NCBI RefSeq assembly: GCF_016598595.1
Contig: NZ_CP066788.1
Span: 124,001 to 188,000 of the forward strand
DNA: 64,000 nt
Direction of reading: 5' to 3'
From: Martelella lutilitoris
GTDB taxonomy: Bacteria > Pseudomonadota > Alphaproteobacteria > Rhizobiales > Rhizobiaceae
Below, one piece after another: positions 34,342 to 43,977 of the stretch. The notes beneath the pieces are model-generated. The model saw nothing but the letters and a program-made list of their open reading frames with translations. It did not search any database and was not told the origin of the DNA. The translations under genes and the position numbers were made by a program. Positions within the stretch are counted from its first letter, which is position 1. Every line of letters begins with the position of its first letter.

Positions 34342-35787
34342 ATGACAGTTGCATTCGTTGTGAACAACTCAGACGCAGAAGCCTCGGACAAGGGCACTTT
34401 TGACCGTATAGACCCGGTAACCGGTGCGGTCGCGACCACTGCGGCGGCAGCCAAGGCGGCCGATGCCGCGATCGTGGCAAAGGCGGCAGGCGCGGCCTTT
34501 CCCGCATGGGCCGCCACCGGCCCGGGCGAGCGTCGCGCTCTGCTCAACAAGGCGGCTGACATCATGGAGGCCAAGTCCGATGCGTTCATCGCCGCCATGA
34601 TCGCGGAAACCGGCGCGACCGGCCCCTGGGCGGGCTTCAACGTCATGCTTGCGGCCGGCGGGATCCGCGAGGCGGCCGCCATGACCACACAGATCGGCGG
34701 CGAGGTCATCCCCTCGAACAAACCCGGCACGCTGGCCATGGGGATCGCCACGCCAAAGGGCGCTTGCCTTGGTATAGCGCCCTGGAACGCGCCCGTGATC
34801 CTTGGCGCCCGCGCGCTGGCCATGCCGCTGGCGTGCGGCAACACGGTGATCCTGAAAGGCTCTGAAGCCTGCCCCAAGACGCATCGCATGATCGTCGATT
34901 GCTTTGTCGAGGCGGGCTTCCCGGAGGGGGTCGTCAACTACATTTCGAACGCGCCCAAGGACGCCGCCGACGTGGTCAAGGCGCTGATCGAAGCGCCTGA
35001 GGTCAAGCACGTGAACTTCACCGGCTCCTCCGCCGTGGGCCGAATTATCGGGCGGCTTGCCGGTGAAAACCTGAAACCGTCGCTGCTTGAACTGGGCGGC
35101 AAGGCCCCGTTGGTGGTTCTGTCCGACGCCGATATCGACGGCGCGGTGAATGCCGCGATCTTTGGCGCCTTCATGAACCAGGGCCAGATCTGCATGTCGA
35201 CCGAACGGATCATCATCGATGAAGAGATCGCCGATGCCTTCGTGCAGAAGCTGGCCGACCGGGCGTCGAAACTGCCCTACGGTGATCCGCGCGGGCAGGT
35301 CGTGCTGGGTTCGCTTGTGAATCCCGAGGTCGGCGAAAAGATGGACGCCCTGATCGCGGATGCAACGTCGAAGGGCGCGACGGTCGTGGCGGGCGGTCAG
35401 CGCGATGGTGCGATCCATGCAGCAACCTTGCTGGACAGTGTGACCGCCGACATGCGCATCTACGGCGAGGAAAGCTTTGGCCCGGTCAAGTCGATCATCC
35501 GCGTCAAGGGCGACGCCGAGGCGATCCGCATAGCCAACGACACCGAATACGGCCTATCCGCAGCGGTCTTCAGCCAGAACATCCAGCGCGCGCTGTCTGC
35601 GGCGAAGCAGATCAAGAGCGGTATCTGCCACATCAATGGCCCGACCGTTAGTGACGAGCCGCAGATGCCCTTCGGCGGGGTGAACGATTCCGGATACGGC
35701 CGTTTCGGCGGCAAGGCGGCGATTGCCGAGTTCACCGATCTGCGGTGGATCACGATCGAGGACCCGAACCAGCACTACCCTTTCTGA
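34342..35787 (+). CDS. Aldehyde dehydrogenase (salicylaldehyde/vanillin dehydrogenase-like)
   Basis: The 481-residue NAD(P)-dependent enzyme has the catalytic cysteine in NQGQICMST (C284) and the general base in LLELGGKAP (E250), with NFTGSSAVGR at about residues 225-234 and IAPWNAPVILG near 145. The central MPLACGNTVILKGSE block is that of salicylaldehyde/vanillin-type aldehyde dehydrogenases. A strong AAGGAGGAG precedes the start. It lies between a Tn3 fragment and an IS21 fragment, so it may have arrived by transfer. A role in aromatic aldehyde or 4-hydroxymuconic semialdehyde oxidation would suit the island at 39-63 kb, but this is only inference. Confidence 0.9.
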   Translation: MTVAFVVNNSDAEASDKGTFDRIDPVTGAVATTAAAAKAADAAIVAKAAGAAFPAWAATGPGERRALLNKAADIMEAKSDAFIAAMIAETGATGPWAGFNVMLAAGGIREAAAMTTQIGGEVIPSNKPGTLAMGIATPKGACLGIAPWNAPVILGARALAMPLACGNTVILKGSEACPKTHRMIVDCFVEAGFPEGVVNYISNAPKDAADVVKALIEAPEVKHVNFTGSSAVGRIIGRLAGENLKPSLLELGGKAPLVVLSDADIDGAVNAAIFGAFMNQGQICMSTERIIIDEEIADAFVQKLADRASKLPYGDPRGQVVLGSLVNPEVGEKMDALIADATSKGATVVAGGQRDGAIHAATLLDSVTADMRIYGEESFGPVKSIIRVKGDAEAIRIANDTEYGLSAAVFSQNIQRALSAAKQIKSGICHINGPTVSDEPQMPFGGVNDSGYGRFGGKAAIAEFTDLRWITIEDPNQHYPF

Positions 35788-35804
35788 TTCGATGTGAGAC
35801 CAGA

Positions 35805-35831
35805 CCCAGCGCGCTCGCCCGGCGCGCTGGG
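35805..35831 (+). terminator. Terminator of the aldehyde dehydrogenase gene
   Basis: CCCAGCGCGC (35805-35814) and GCGCGCTGGG (35822-35831) form a perfect ten-base stem with a seven-base loop, 18 bases after the stop. A short GCTTT follows. Confidence 0.72.
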
Positions 35832-35909
35832 GCTTTAGGCTTGATGCAAACCCTTTCATGTGGGCAGACGGCCACGGTGCTCGGCGGTCAGTTCACGATA
35901 CGGCGCTGA

Positions 35910-36225
35910 TTGACCCGCCAGCTCGCCACGGGCGATTTCCTCTCCCAGGAGCATAACCTGGTTCTGGTCGGCGGAACGGGAACAGGAAAGTCGCATTTGA
36001 CGATCGCACTTGCCCGGGCCCTGATCCGCAACGGGGCGTTCAGCGCGAGACAGAAGCGCGCAATGGCAAACAAGGGCGGCTCGCCGACTTCATCGCCAGA
36101 CGCGACTTCGTTAATCTGGATGAACTGGGTATCTCCCGTTTGCCCAGGCTGGTGGCCAGCGTCTCTTCCATCTGGTCAGCAGGCATTATGAGCGCAGCTC
36201 ACTCACCGTGACCGCCAATCTTGCC
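35910..36225 (+). pseudogene. Decayed IS21-family helper ATPase (istB) fragment
   Basis: IstB similarity is spread over three frames. ATGDFLSQEHNLVLVGGTG (with Walker A GGTGTGKSH following) is in the frame from 35910, LDELG is in another frame at 36116-36130, and FAQAGGQRLFHLVSRHYERS with LTVTANL is in a third at 36139-36222. At least two frameshifts and the loss of both ends make it nonfunctional. No istA or terminal repeats were seen. Confidence 0.75.
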
Positions 36226-36296
36226 GCCGCGAACGGCAGTTCAGAGCCCGAAGCGACAAATGCTTTGGGCAGTCTGCGTGACTGTTGCGGCGGCAT

Positions 36297-36974
36297 TCAA
36301 TAGAGGAACGGGACGAATTTCGCGGTTTTTGCGGCGTATGTTTCGAAGTCTTTGCCGTAGCGCTTTGCCAGATAGGCATCCAGCGCAGGAATGTGAAACC
36401 AGACAAAACTTGCGATGATAAAGATCGGAACCGGCCATGCGAAGAGGGATGCCGCGAGGATCGCCCATCCGCAAAACAGCACGCTGTCGCCGAAGTAGTT
36501 GATGTGCATGGAATACGCGAACAGACCTTCGGTGTAGCACTTGCCTTTGGACGTGGGTTTCTTTTTCCAGTGCCAGCGCTGAATTTCGGATCCGCTGTTC
36601 AGGAACGAGCCGATGATGACCATGGCTATGCCGACCCAGTCCAGCCAGCGAAACGGCGTTGCGGCGCCAGAAAGCGCGCCCGCTCCAAGCAGGAGAAAGC
36701 CGATTTCAAACACAGCCATAAAGAGGCTCAGCCCTAAAACCTCGGACATTTCCACACGGCGTTTGAGCAGGACAAACAGCGTCAGAACGTGCCGCAGAAA
36801 ATAGAGGAGGGCACACCCTGCAAGCACTTTGGCCCTGAGGGGATCAGCCCAGTCAAAGCCGCCAAAGGCCAACCATATGCAAACGCCCACCGACCCGGCA
36901 TGAAGCGCGAAAAATGCAAGCTTCGGTCCGAGACTCTGGTCGTGATTGCGGTCGACGCCACCGGATGTTGCCAT
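36297..36974 (-). CDS. DUF1295-family integral membrane protein (steroid 5-alpha-reductase-like fold)
   Basis: The 225-residue protein has about six to seven hydrophobic segments and the C-terminal signature of the DUF1295/ICMT-like group: SMHINYFGDSVLFCGWA, then a late HIPALDAYLAKRYGKDFETYAAKTAKFVPFLY-type ending (KRYGKDFETYA). It may be a methyltransferase- or reductase-like membrane enzyme; the reaction is unknown. It follows the 113-residue membrane protein by 11 bases, both reading away from a TetR gene. Confidence 0.82.
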   Translation of the reverse strand: MATSGGVDRNHDQSLGPKLAFFALHAGSVGVCIWLAFGGFDWADPLRAKVLAGCALLYFLRHVLTLFVLLKRRVEMSEVLGLSLFMAVFEIGFLLLGAGALSGAATPFRWLDWVGIAMVIIGSFLNSGSEIQRWHWKKKPTSKGKCYTEGLFAYSMHINYFGDSVLFCGWAILAASLFAWPVPIFIIASFVWFHIPALDAYLAKRYGKDFETYAAKTAKFVPFLY

Positions 36975-36985
36975 GGGAAAGCTCC

Positions 36986-37327
36986 TTAATAGGGTTTGAA
37001 GACCATAAGACTTAGCGTGGCCAGGGACATGAGCAGAGCGGCGACGCCGACGGGGGCTGCTTTTTTAAGAACACGATCGTACCGGAGGGGAAGGGCTGGT
37101 TCACCTGCGCGTTCCGTTGACATGGCGATCTCATAAAGTCGGTGTTCGAGACGCGCGCCGAAAACATAGGCTGCAATCAGAAGGATGCTCAACGCCACGG
37201 AAAGCCAAACCCACAATGCCTTGAAATCATATCCAGCCGCCCAGATCAGCGCGCCTCCCGTCAGCGGCAGAGCCAGCAGAGCCGGTCCCATGACGTAGCT
37301 GTTGACGGCGATGACGATGCTCAACAT
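36986..37327 (-). CDS. Small integral membrane protein (DUF2269-like)
   Basis: The 113-residue protein has three to four hydrophobic segments (residues about 4-24, 30-55, 88-110). The YDRVLKKAAPVGVAALLMSLATL ending resembles DUF2269 proteins. The start ATG at 37327 has AAGG eight bases upstream; a frame stop lies 45-50 bases further up. It is the first gene of a two-gene operon diverging from TetR at 37469. Confidence 0.7.
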   Translation of the reverse strand: MLSIVIAVNSYVMGPALLALPLTGGALIWAAGYDFKALWVWLSVALSILLIAAYVFGARLEHRLYEIAMSTERAGEPALPLRYDRVLKKAAPVGVAALLMSLATLSLMVFKPY

Positions 37328-37389
37328 CGCACCGGCCTTGGCGGAGGGCGCCTGTCGCGCAGGGAGAGGAAGAGATCAGGCATTTTTTA

Positions 37390-37461
37390 GACCACTTGGA
37401 CTTTTTAAAGCCAATAGACAGGCCTCAGGTTTCATGTCAATGTTTTTTCGACCACATGGAC
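37390..37461. promoter_or_regulatory. Paired TetR operator candidates GACCACWTGGAC
   Basis: GACCACTTGGAC (37390-37401) and GACCACATGGAC (37450-37461) are 60 bases apart start to start, each preceded by a T-run. Both show the dyad core CCA-N2-TGG. They lie in the divergent promoter between the membrane-protein operon and tetR, the second one only seven bases before the TetR ATG. Confidence 0.7.
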
Positions 37462-37468
37462 CATAAAA

Positions 37469-37981
37469 ATGCCGAAGATCGTCAACCACGACGCCCACAA
37501 GGATGAAATCGCACAGCGTGCGGCCGCCTATTTTTCAGAGCACGGCTACTCCGGAGTGGGCATGCGCGGCGTCGCGCAATATTTGGGCATGTCAAAAAGC
37601 GCCCTCTATCACTATTTTCCGAGCAAAGAGGCACTGTTTCTGGCCTGCACCAAACAGGTGATCCGCCAGTTTCCTGAACCGAGCGGCAATAGCGCACTGG
37701 GAGAAGCGGCTCAGCTTCAAGAGCTGATGGATTGCATGAAGCAGGACTTTGGCTCTGAGATGGCGCTTGTTCTTGACTACCTGCGCGGCAAAAAGCCCGA
37801 CGAGATCGCGGATGATCCGGCGATGCGGGAAACGGTGGCGTATTTTCTGGGTACGGTCACGCGTATCGTTGGAGAGGAGCGGGCACCTGAAACGCTGGCG
37901 CAGATCATCGGGACTCTGCTGCTGCACTACTTTTCTGGTGGAAACTGGAAAGCAGATTTTCACGGTTTGCGCATTGACTGA
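37469..37981 (+). CDS. TetR/AcrR-family regulator
   Basis: The 170-residue protein has the TetR HTH (residues about 11-55, GMRGVAQYLGMSKSALYHYFPSKEALF) and a short ligand domain, a little smaller than the usual 190-210. ATG at 37469 comes right after the operator copy at 37450, which suggests autorepression. It is followed by a secreted hydrolase 19 bases later. Confidence 0.9.
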   Translation: MPKIVNHDAHKDEIAQRAAAYFSEHGYSGVGMRGVAQYLGMSKSALYHYFPSKEALFLACTKQVIRQFPEPSGNSALGEAAQLQELMDCMKQDFGSEMALVLDYLRGKKPDEIADDPAMRETVAYFLGTVTRIVGEERAPETLAQIIGTLLLHYFSGGNWKADFHGLRID

Positions 37982-38000
37982 ACGATTTGGATTGACGACG

Positions 38001-39002
38001 ATGTTCCGCGCCTTTTGCGTTGCCGCCTTCGCCATGCTCTGCACCGGCTTTTTCCCTTCTGAAACGAGGGCCGCGCCATATCATGCCGGTCTCGTGCGAA
38101 TCGAGGTTGAGGACGATCTCGAAATCGCCCCTGTCGTCATCTGGTATCCGACCGACATTTCTGAAGAAGTCTCCTGGCAGGCAGGGCCGTTTGAAATCAC
38201 CGCCGGCCGGGACGTGGCGGTGGCGAAGGGGCGCTTTCCCGTCCTGCTCCTCTCGCATGGTCATCTGGGCGGTCCTATGAGCCATCGCGATTTCGCGGCC
38301 TCTCTTGCCCGGCAGGGCTATATCGTGGTCGCGCCGACGCATCTGGGCGATGCAGCAGGACACCCGATTGCCAGCCAGGACCAAATACTGGCGCGCCGGC
38401 CGCAACAGGCCATCGCGGCGCTGGATGCAACTTTGCGGGATGATCGCTTCGCCTCTCATGCCGACCGTGCCCGGATCGGCATGATTGGCTATTCCGCCGG
38501 CGGCTACACCGCCCTCATGCTGGCAGGGGCTAAAGCCGATTTTGCGCTTGCGGCTTCCTACTGCCAGGCGCATGGCGACGCTGACCCCGGCTCCTGCGGG
38601 CCGGAGCAAGACGTCTGGCCCCGGATATCAACGACGCTCGCCAGCTGGAAGCCGCCGATCAATCCCTACCCCATAAAGGCGGCCGTCCTGCTCGACCCGC
38701 TTGCGACGATGTTCGACGCCACAGGTCTCGCCGCCGTCAAAATCCCCGTTCTTCTCGTTCGCCCGGAGGATGAGGCCTACATGAAGGCCGGCGCCAACGC
38801 GCTGGCGCTTGCCGGCAACCTGCCTGATCCGCCGCATGAGCTCGTGGTTCCCGGACGTCATTTCGTTTTCATCGATCCATGTCCTGAAGAAATCGCGGCC
38901 GACGCCAGCCTGATCTGCAACGATGAACCCGGCGTCGATCGGGCGTCCATCCATCGTGAACTGGAGACCGAGATCACGGATTTTCTGAAGCGGAATTTGT
39001 GA
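38001..39002 (+). CDS. Secreted alpha/beta hydrolase (dienelactone hydrolase-like / PAF-acetylhydrolase-like)
   Basis: The 333-residue protein has a signal peptide (residues about 1-24, ending ETRAAP) and an alpha/beta hydrolase domain with oxyanion LLSHGHLGG (about 83-91), nucleophile GYSAGGYT (S165) and a final histidine in PGRHFVFIDP. Four C-terminal cysteines suggest an exported, disulfide-bonded enzyme. The start at 38001 is chosen because it gives the signal peptide; an upstream in-frame extension overlaps tetR in another frame and has no similarity. Substrate unknown. Confidence 0.83.
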   Translation: MFRAFCVAAFAMLCTGFFPSETRAAPYHAGLVRIEVEDDLEIAPVVIWYPTDISEEVSWQAGPFEITAGRDVAVAKGRFPVLLLSHGHLGGPMSHRDFAASLARQGYIVVAPTHLGDAAGHPIASQDQILARRPQQAIAALDATLRDDRFASHADRARIGMIGYSAGGYTALMLAGAKADFALAASYCQAHGDADPGSCGPEQDVWPRISTTLASWKPPINPYPIKAAVLLDPLATMFDATGLAAVKIPVLLVRPEDEAYMKAGANALALAGNLPDPPHELVVPGRHFVFIDPCPEEIAADASLICNDEPGVDRASIHRELETEITDFLKRNL

Positions 39003-39480
39003 AGGGCTGACAACAAAACAGGCCAGAAAGTTTTTTTTGCCAAGTTCCATGCACCGAAAACGCGCATCGGTGCGGAAGCCCATCCTCTTGCGCAGTGAAT
39101 TTCTTCACCGGCGGGCCGCGCCAGCGCTACATCGGGCCCGTGCAACGCAGCCGTTATCATCATCCTGAATGGCTTAGCGACGACGTCGATTTTTCGAGAC
39201 CGCCATGGGCCTTGAGGACGAAGCGGTCTGGCATCAAACGCCGGGTCGAAAACATTTACATAGCAATAAGATATATTTTCCGCTGCTTTCAGCATTTGAC
39301 TTGCTTCAGGGATAACGGCGTTATGGGCGGGAGGAAAGCGGCCTTGCCCTCCGGGAGAAGGGCGGGTCGTTTGATAGGGAGGAGATCGTCCCGGTCTTGC
39401 GGGACCGACGGCGGCTGCCCGCGATCCGCGGACGGGCCCCTCCTTGCGGCGTGCAACATTCAAGGGGGGAGGTCTTGTCT
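39003..39480. other. Intergenic stretch upstream of the aromatic island
   Basis: It contains a run of eight T at 39031-39038, the AraC-like remnant at 39140, and a possible TTGACT/TTATGG promoter (39296-39326) for the following rightward genes. Otherwise no gene is evident. Confidence 0.5.
39140..39220 (+). pseudogene. Remnant of an AraC-family gene 5' end
   Basis: From GTG at 39140 the frame reads VQRSRYHHPEWL, nearly the same as MQRNRYHHLEWL at the start of the AraC gene at 27378, and the DNA upstream is also similar for some 40 bases. After about 20 codons the match breaks (frameshift near VDFS). The remainder of the gene is missing, so it is a truncated relic. Confidence 0.65.
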
Positions 39481-40293
39481 ATGCTTGAACGAATGTTCGA
39501 TGTGCGCGGTCAGTCCGTGATCGTGACGGGCGGGGCCAGCGGCATCGGCCGCGCCTATGCCGAGATCATGGCCGCCCAGGGCGCGCGGGTCTGCATCCTC
39601 GATCTGGATCAGGCGGGCACCGAGAAGACCGTCAGCGAAATCAAGGCCACGGGCGGCGATGTCTGGGGCCTGAAGGTCGATGTCGCCGACCGTCCCGGTC
39701 TGGCGGCGGCGTTCGACGCGGTGGCCGACAAACACGGCCGCATCGACACGGTCTACGCCAATGCCGGCATCGATCCGGGGCCCGGCTTCATGACGCCGAC
39801 AGGCGAGCGCAATCCCGACGGCGCGATCGAGAACATCCCGGACGAGCAGTGGGACCGGGGCATCGAGATCAACCTCACCTCGGTCTACAGCACGGTCAAG
39901 AATGCCGTGCGCCACATGAAGCCGAACGGCGGCGGGCAGATCATCGTGACCTCCTCGATCGCCTCGGACATCAACGAAAGCATCGTCGGCACGTCCTACA
40001 TGCCGGCCAAGGCCGCGGTGAACCATTTCGTCCGCCACATGGCGATGGAACTCGGGGCCTACGGCATCCGCGTCAACGCGATCCTGCCGGGCCCGTTCAT
40101 CACCAATATCGCCGGCGGTCGCCTGCGCAACAAAGAGGATCGCGCGGCCTTCGAGGCGCAGTCCCTGATCGGACGGATCGGCGATGTCGAGGACATCAAG
40201 GGCCTGGCACTGCTGCTGGCCTCGCCGGCCGGATCCTACATGACGGGATCGCTGGTGGTCATCGATGGCGGATCGCTGATCCGCATGACCTGA
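39481..40293 (+). CDS. Short-chain dehydrogenase/reductase
   Basis: The 270-residue classical SDR has VTGGASGIGRAYAEIMAA (residues about 14-31), DLDQAG for NAD binding, YANAG, a catalytic serine in TSSIAS and YMPAK as the Tyr-Lys pair. AGGGGGGAGG gives a very strong ribosome site before ATG 39481. It precedes the first Liv importer by 71 bases and is probably the first enzyme of the operon, oxidising an alcohol such as a side-chain carbinol (inference). Confidence 0.9.
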   Translation: MLERMFDVRGQSVIVTGGASGIGRAYAEIMAAQGARVCILDLDQAGTEKTVSEIKATGGDVWGLKVDVADRPGLAAAFDAVADKHGRIDTVYANAGIDPGPGFMTPTGERNPDGAIENIPDEQWDRGIEINLTSVYSTVKNAVRHMKPNGGGQIIVTSSIASDINESIVGTSYMPAKAAVNHFVRHMAMELGAYGIRVNAILPGPFITNIAGGRLRNKEDRAAFEAQSLIGRIGDVEDIKGLALLLASPAGSYMTGSLVVIDGGSLIRMT

Positions 40294-40364
40294 CAGGCAA
40301 ATGGGCGTGCGGCCTGCCAGGGAGCGGCGGGCGATGCGCCAAAATATGGGAGAGGAGAACAGAA

Positions 40365-41654
40365 ATGGCTTACATCAACAAACTGATCCGGCCCACCCGC
40401 CGCGGCGTGCTGCGCGGCATGGGCGCCGGCCTTGCGGCGAGCGTTCTGGGGTCGCCGGCGGTGCTGCGCGCCCAGACGGCGGGCAAGATCCGCATGGGTT
40501 ATATCACGCCCGAAACCGGGCCGCTCGGCCTGTTCGGGGAAACCGACGGCTATACCGTCCAGAAAATCCGCGAGGCGCTCGGCGGCAGACTGCAATCGGC
40601 CAATGGCGACGTCTACGAGCTCGAAATTCTCGAGCGTGACAGCCAGTCGAACCCGAACAAGGCCGCCGAGATCGCCGGCGACCTGATCCTGAACGACGAA
40701 GTGCATCTTCTCGTGCCGGCATCGACGACCGATACCATCCTGCCGGCCATGGAGCAGGCCGAACTTTACGAGACGCCGTCGATCTCGGCGGGCGCGCCAT
40801 GGCAGGCCGTGATCATGCCGCGCGGCGGCGGCGAATTCGACTGGACCTACCATTTCTTCTGGGGTCTGGACGAGGCGCTGAACACGTTTGTCGGCCTGTG
40901 GAACGGGCTGGAGACCAACCGCAAGGTCGGCATGCTGTTTCCGCAGAACATTGACGGCGAGACCTGGGGCAACGAGGAATACGGCCTGCCCGTGCCGACC
41001 CGCGCCGCGGGCTACGAGGTCACCATCCCCGGCTATTTCCAGCCGCGCACCAATGATTTCTCGGCCCAGATCTCCACGTTCAAGCAGGCCGGCTGTGATA
41101 TCATCGGCGGCATCACCTATCCGGACGATCTGAAGACCTTCGTGACCCAGTGCAACCAGCAGGGCTTCAAGCCGAAGGCGGTGACCGTAGCGGCGGCGCT
41201 GCTGTTCCCGGGCAGCGTCGAGGCAATGGGGCCGCTTGGCAACGGCATGACGACCGAGGTGTGGTGGACGCCGGCCTTCCCCTTCAAGTCTTCGATTACC
41301 GGGCAGACCAGCCGGGAGATCGCCGATCAGTGGGAAAGCGAGCAGAACCGCCAGTGGACGCAGCCGCTCGGCTATTCGCACAGCGTTCTGGAAGTGGCGA
41401 TCGACGTGCTCAAGCGTTCGGCCGATCCCCTGGATCGCGAGGCCAACCGCGAGGCGCTGGCGGCGACCGATCTCGACACCGTGGTCGGCCATATCAACTT
41501 TTCGGGCCAGCCGCACAAGAATGTCTGCACCACGCCGATCTTCGGCGGCCAGTGGGTCAAGGGCGAGAAATGGCCTTACGACCTCAAGATCGTGGACAAC
41601 AGCGTCAACCAACTGTTCGAGCCGCAGCAGAAGATCGTGGCGCTGAACTGGTAG
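40365..41654 (+). CDS. Liv-type ABC transporter periplasmic binding protein 1 (aromatic-compound type)
   Basis: The 429-residue protein has a twin-arginine-like signal (PTRRGVLRGMGAGLAASVLG, ending LRAQ) and the Peripla_BP_6 fold. Landmarks are MGYITPETGPLG, ERDSQSNPNKAAEIAGDL, GMLFPQNIDG and EVWWTPAFPF. It is longer than amino-acid LivJ proteins and is of the group used for aromatic acids. It is a clear paralogue of the binding protein at 59611 (shared DSQSNPN, DDFSAQI or NDFSAQI, KAVTVA, LLFPxSVEA, EVWWTP). ATG 40365 follows AGGAGAAC. Confidence 0.92.
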   Translation: MAYINKLIRPTRRGVLRGMGAGLAASVLGSPAVLRAQTAGKIRMGYITPETGPLGLFGETDGYTVQKIREALGGRLQSANGDVYELEILERDSQSNPNKAAEIAGDLILNDEVHLLVPASTTDTILPAMEQAELYETPSISAGAPWQAVIMPRGGGEFDWTYHFFWGLDEALNTFVGLWNGLETNRKVGMLFPQNIDGETWGNEEYGLPVPTRAAGYEVTIPGYFQPRTNDFSAQISTFKQAGCDIIGGITYPDDLKTFVTQCNQQGFKPKAVTVAAALLFPGSVEAMGPLGNGMTTEVWWTPAFPFKSSITGQTSREIADQWESEQNRQWTQPLGYSHSVLEVAIDVLKRSADPLDREANREALAATDLDTVVGHINFSGQPHKNVCTTPIFGGQWVKGEKWPYDLKIVDNSVNQLFEPQQKIVALNW

Positions 41655-41655
41655 G

Positions 41656-42401
<746 letters not shown>

Positions 42402-42405
<4 letters not shown>

Positions 42406-43130
42406 CGGAATTATTGTCAACACATGGTCTGGTCGCCCGCTACGGCGATTTCCAGGCGCTCTACGACGTCGATGTTGAAGTCGACGAAGGCGAGGTCATC
42501 GCGCTGATCGGCGCGAACGGCGCCGGAAAATCCACCTTCCTGCGGGCCGTTTTGGGGTTGCTGCCGGTAAAGCCGGAGATGGTTCATTTTGAAGGTCAAC
42601 CCATCGGCGGCACGCCCACCGACCAGATGGTGCAGAAAGGGGTTGCCATCGTTCCGGAGGGACGGCGGCTGTTCACCGGCATGTCCGTCACGGACAATCT
42701 GCGCGTGGCGATCGATCAGACGAGCCGTCATGGCAGCAAGGGCGACTGGACGCTGGACAGGGTGCATCAGCTCTTTCCCATCCTCAAGGAGAAGGCACGC
42801 GTGCCGGTTCAAAACCTCTCCGGCGGCCAGCAGCAGATGGTCGCGATCGGACGCGCATTGCTGTGCCAGCCGCGTTTGCTGCTGTGCGACGAGATCAGTC
42901 TCGGTCTCGCGCCCAAGGTCATCCGCGAGATCTATGCCGTCCTGCCCGAAATCAGGGCGCAGGGGACGTCGATCGTCGTGGTCGAGCAGGATGTCGGGCT
43001 GGCGAAGAGCGCGTCCGACCGGCTCTATTGCATGCTCGAAGGGCGCGTGACGCTGAGCGGACGCTCCGACGACGTCACGCGCGAACAGATCAGTGAAGCC
43101 TATTTCGGGGGTGGCCATGCAGTGGTTTGA
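42402..43130 (+). CDS. livF: Branched-chain-type ABC transporter ATPase (LivF), set 1
   Basis: The 242-residue ATPase has Walker A GANGAGKS (about residues 37-44), a normal signature NLSGGQQQMVAIGRALL, Walker B LLLCDEISLGLAP and the switch in VVEQDV. It pairs with LivG in the importer. Its start overlaps livG by four bases, and livH begins inside its end. Confidence 0.93.
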
Positions 43131-43974
43131 CGCACTTGTACAGGGCATCCTGCTGGGCGGGATGTATGCGCAATACGCGCTTGGAATGGCCCTGATGTTC
43201 GGGGTCATGCGGATCGTGAATGTCAGCCATGGCGATCTGGTCATCCTGCTGTCGCTGATTGGCATCTCGCTGGCCTCGGCCTTCGGGCTTGGTCCGTTCA
43301 CGGTGATGGCTGCGCTGGTGCCGCTGGCGGTGGCGATGGGCTGGCTTCTCCAGCGCGCGGTGCTGAACCGGGTGGTGGGCGAGGACCCGCTGCCGTCGCT
43401 GATCGCGACCTTCGGCCTGTCGCTGGCGCTGCAGAACCTGATGCTGCAGATCTGGTCGGCCAACAGCCGCTCGCTGCCGGGCGGCGGGATTGAAAGCCAG
43501 TCGATCCAGATCGGCGGCATCTATATCGGCCTCCTGCCGATGCTCGTCCTGCTGGTCGCGACCGGCCTGACGCTGGGGCTCGACCTGATGCTGAAACGCA
43601 TGCGCTTCGGCAGGGCGCTGCGCGCCGCCTCGGCCGATGTCGAGGCTGCGGCCATGACCGGCATCAATCCACGCACCGTCTATGCCGCGGCGACGGCGAT
43701 TGCGGTCGGCATTCTCGGCTTTGCCGCCGTGTTTCAGTCACTGCGCTCGACCGTGGCGCCTGCCGATGGCGGGGCGCAGCTGATCTATGCCTTCGAGGCC
43801 GTGATCATCGGTGGCATGGGCTCGGTCTGGGGTGCGTTCGCCGGTTCGATGGTGCTGGGCATCGCCCAGGCTGTCGGTTTTCGCATCGACCCCGGCTTCG
43901 GCGTTCTGGCCGGCCATCTCGTCTTCCTGCTGATTCTAGCCGTGCGCCCTCAGGGCCTGTTCGGGAGAGCGTGA
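43117..43974 (+). CDS. livH: Liv-type ABC transporter permease (LivH), set 1
   Basis: The 285-residue permease has about eight membrane segments, GGMYAQYALGMALMFGVMRIVNVSHGD at the N-terminus and FEAVIIGGMGSVWGAFAG near the end, typical of LivH. ATG at 43117, 14 bases inside the livF end, is preferred over GTG at 43093, with GGGGGTGG upstream. Confidence 0.92.
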   Translation: MQWFDALVQGILLGGMYAQYALGMALMFGVMRIVNVSHGDLVILLSLIGISLASAFGLGPFTVMAALVPLAVAMGWLLQRAVLNRVVGEDPLPSLIATFGLSLALQNLMLQIWSANSRSLPGGGIESQSIQIGGIYIGLLPMLVLLVATGLTLGLDLMLKRMRFGRALRAASADVEAAAMTGINPRTVYAAATAIAVGILGFAAVFQSLRSTVAPADGGAQLIYAFEAVIIGGMGSVWGAFAGSMVLGIAQAVGFRIDPGFGVLAGHLVFLLILAVRPQGLFGRA

Positions 43975-43977
43975 ATC

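Larger units (their letters stand above)
35788..36296. other. Intergenic stretch with terminator and IS21 remnant
   Basis: The left part carries the terminator. The rest is the decayed istB piece described separately. No intact gene is present. Confidence 0.6.

Noticed and set aside
37328..37390. A 20-codon open frame (MPDLFLSLRD...) before the small membrane protein
   Set aside because: It is in a different frame, overlaps the start of the real gene, and has no clear ribosome site; could be chance.
37749..38000. N-terminal extension of the secreted hydrolase
   Set aside because: It overlaps tetR in another frame and would hide the signal peptide that begins at 38001.
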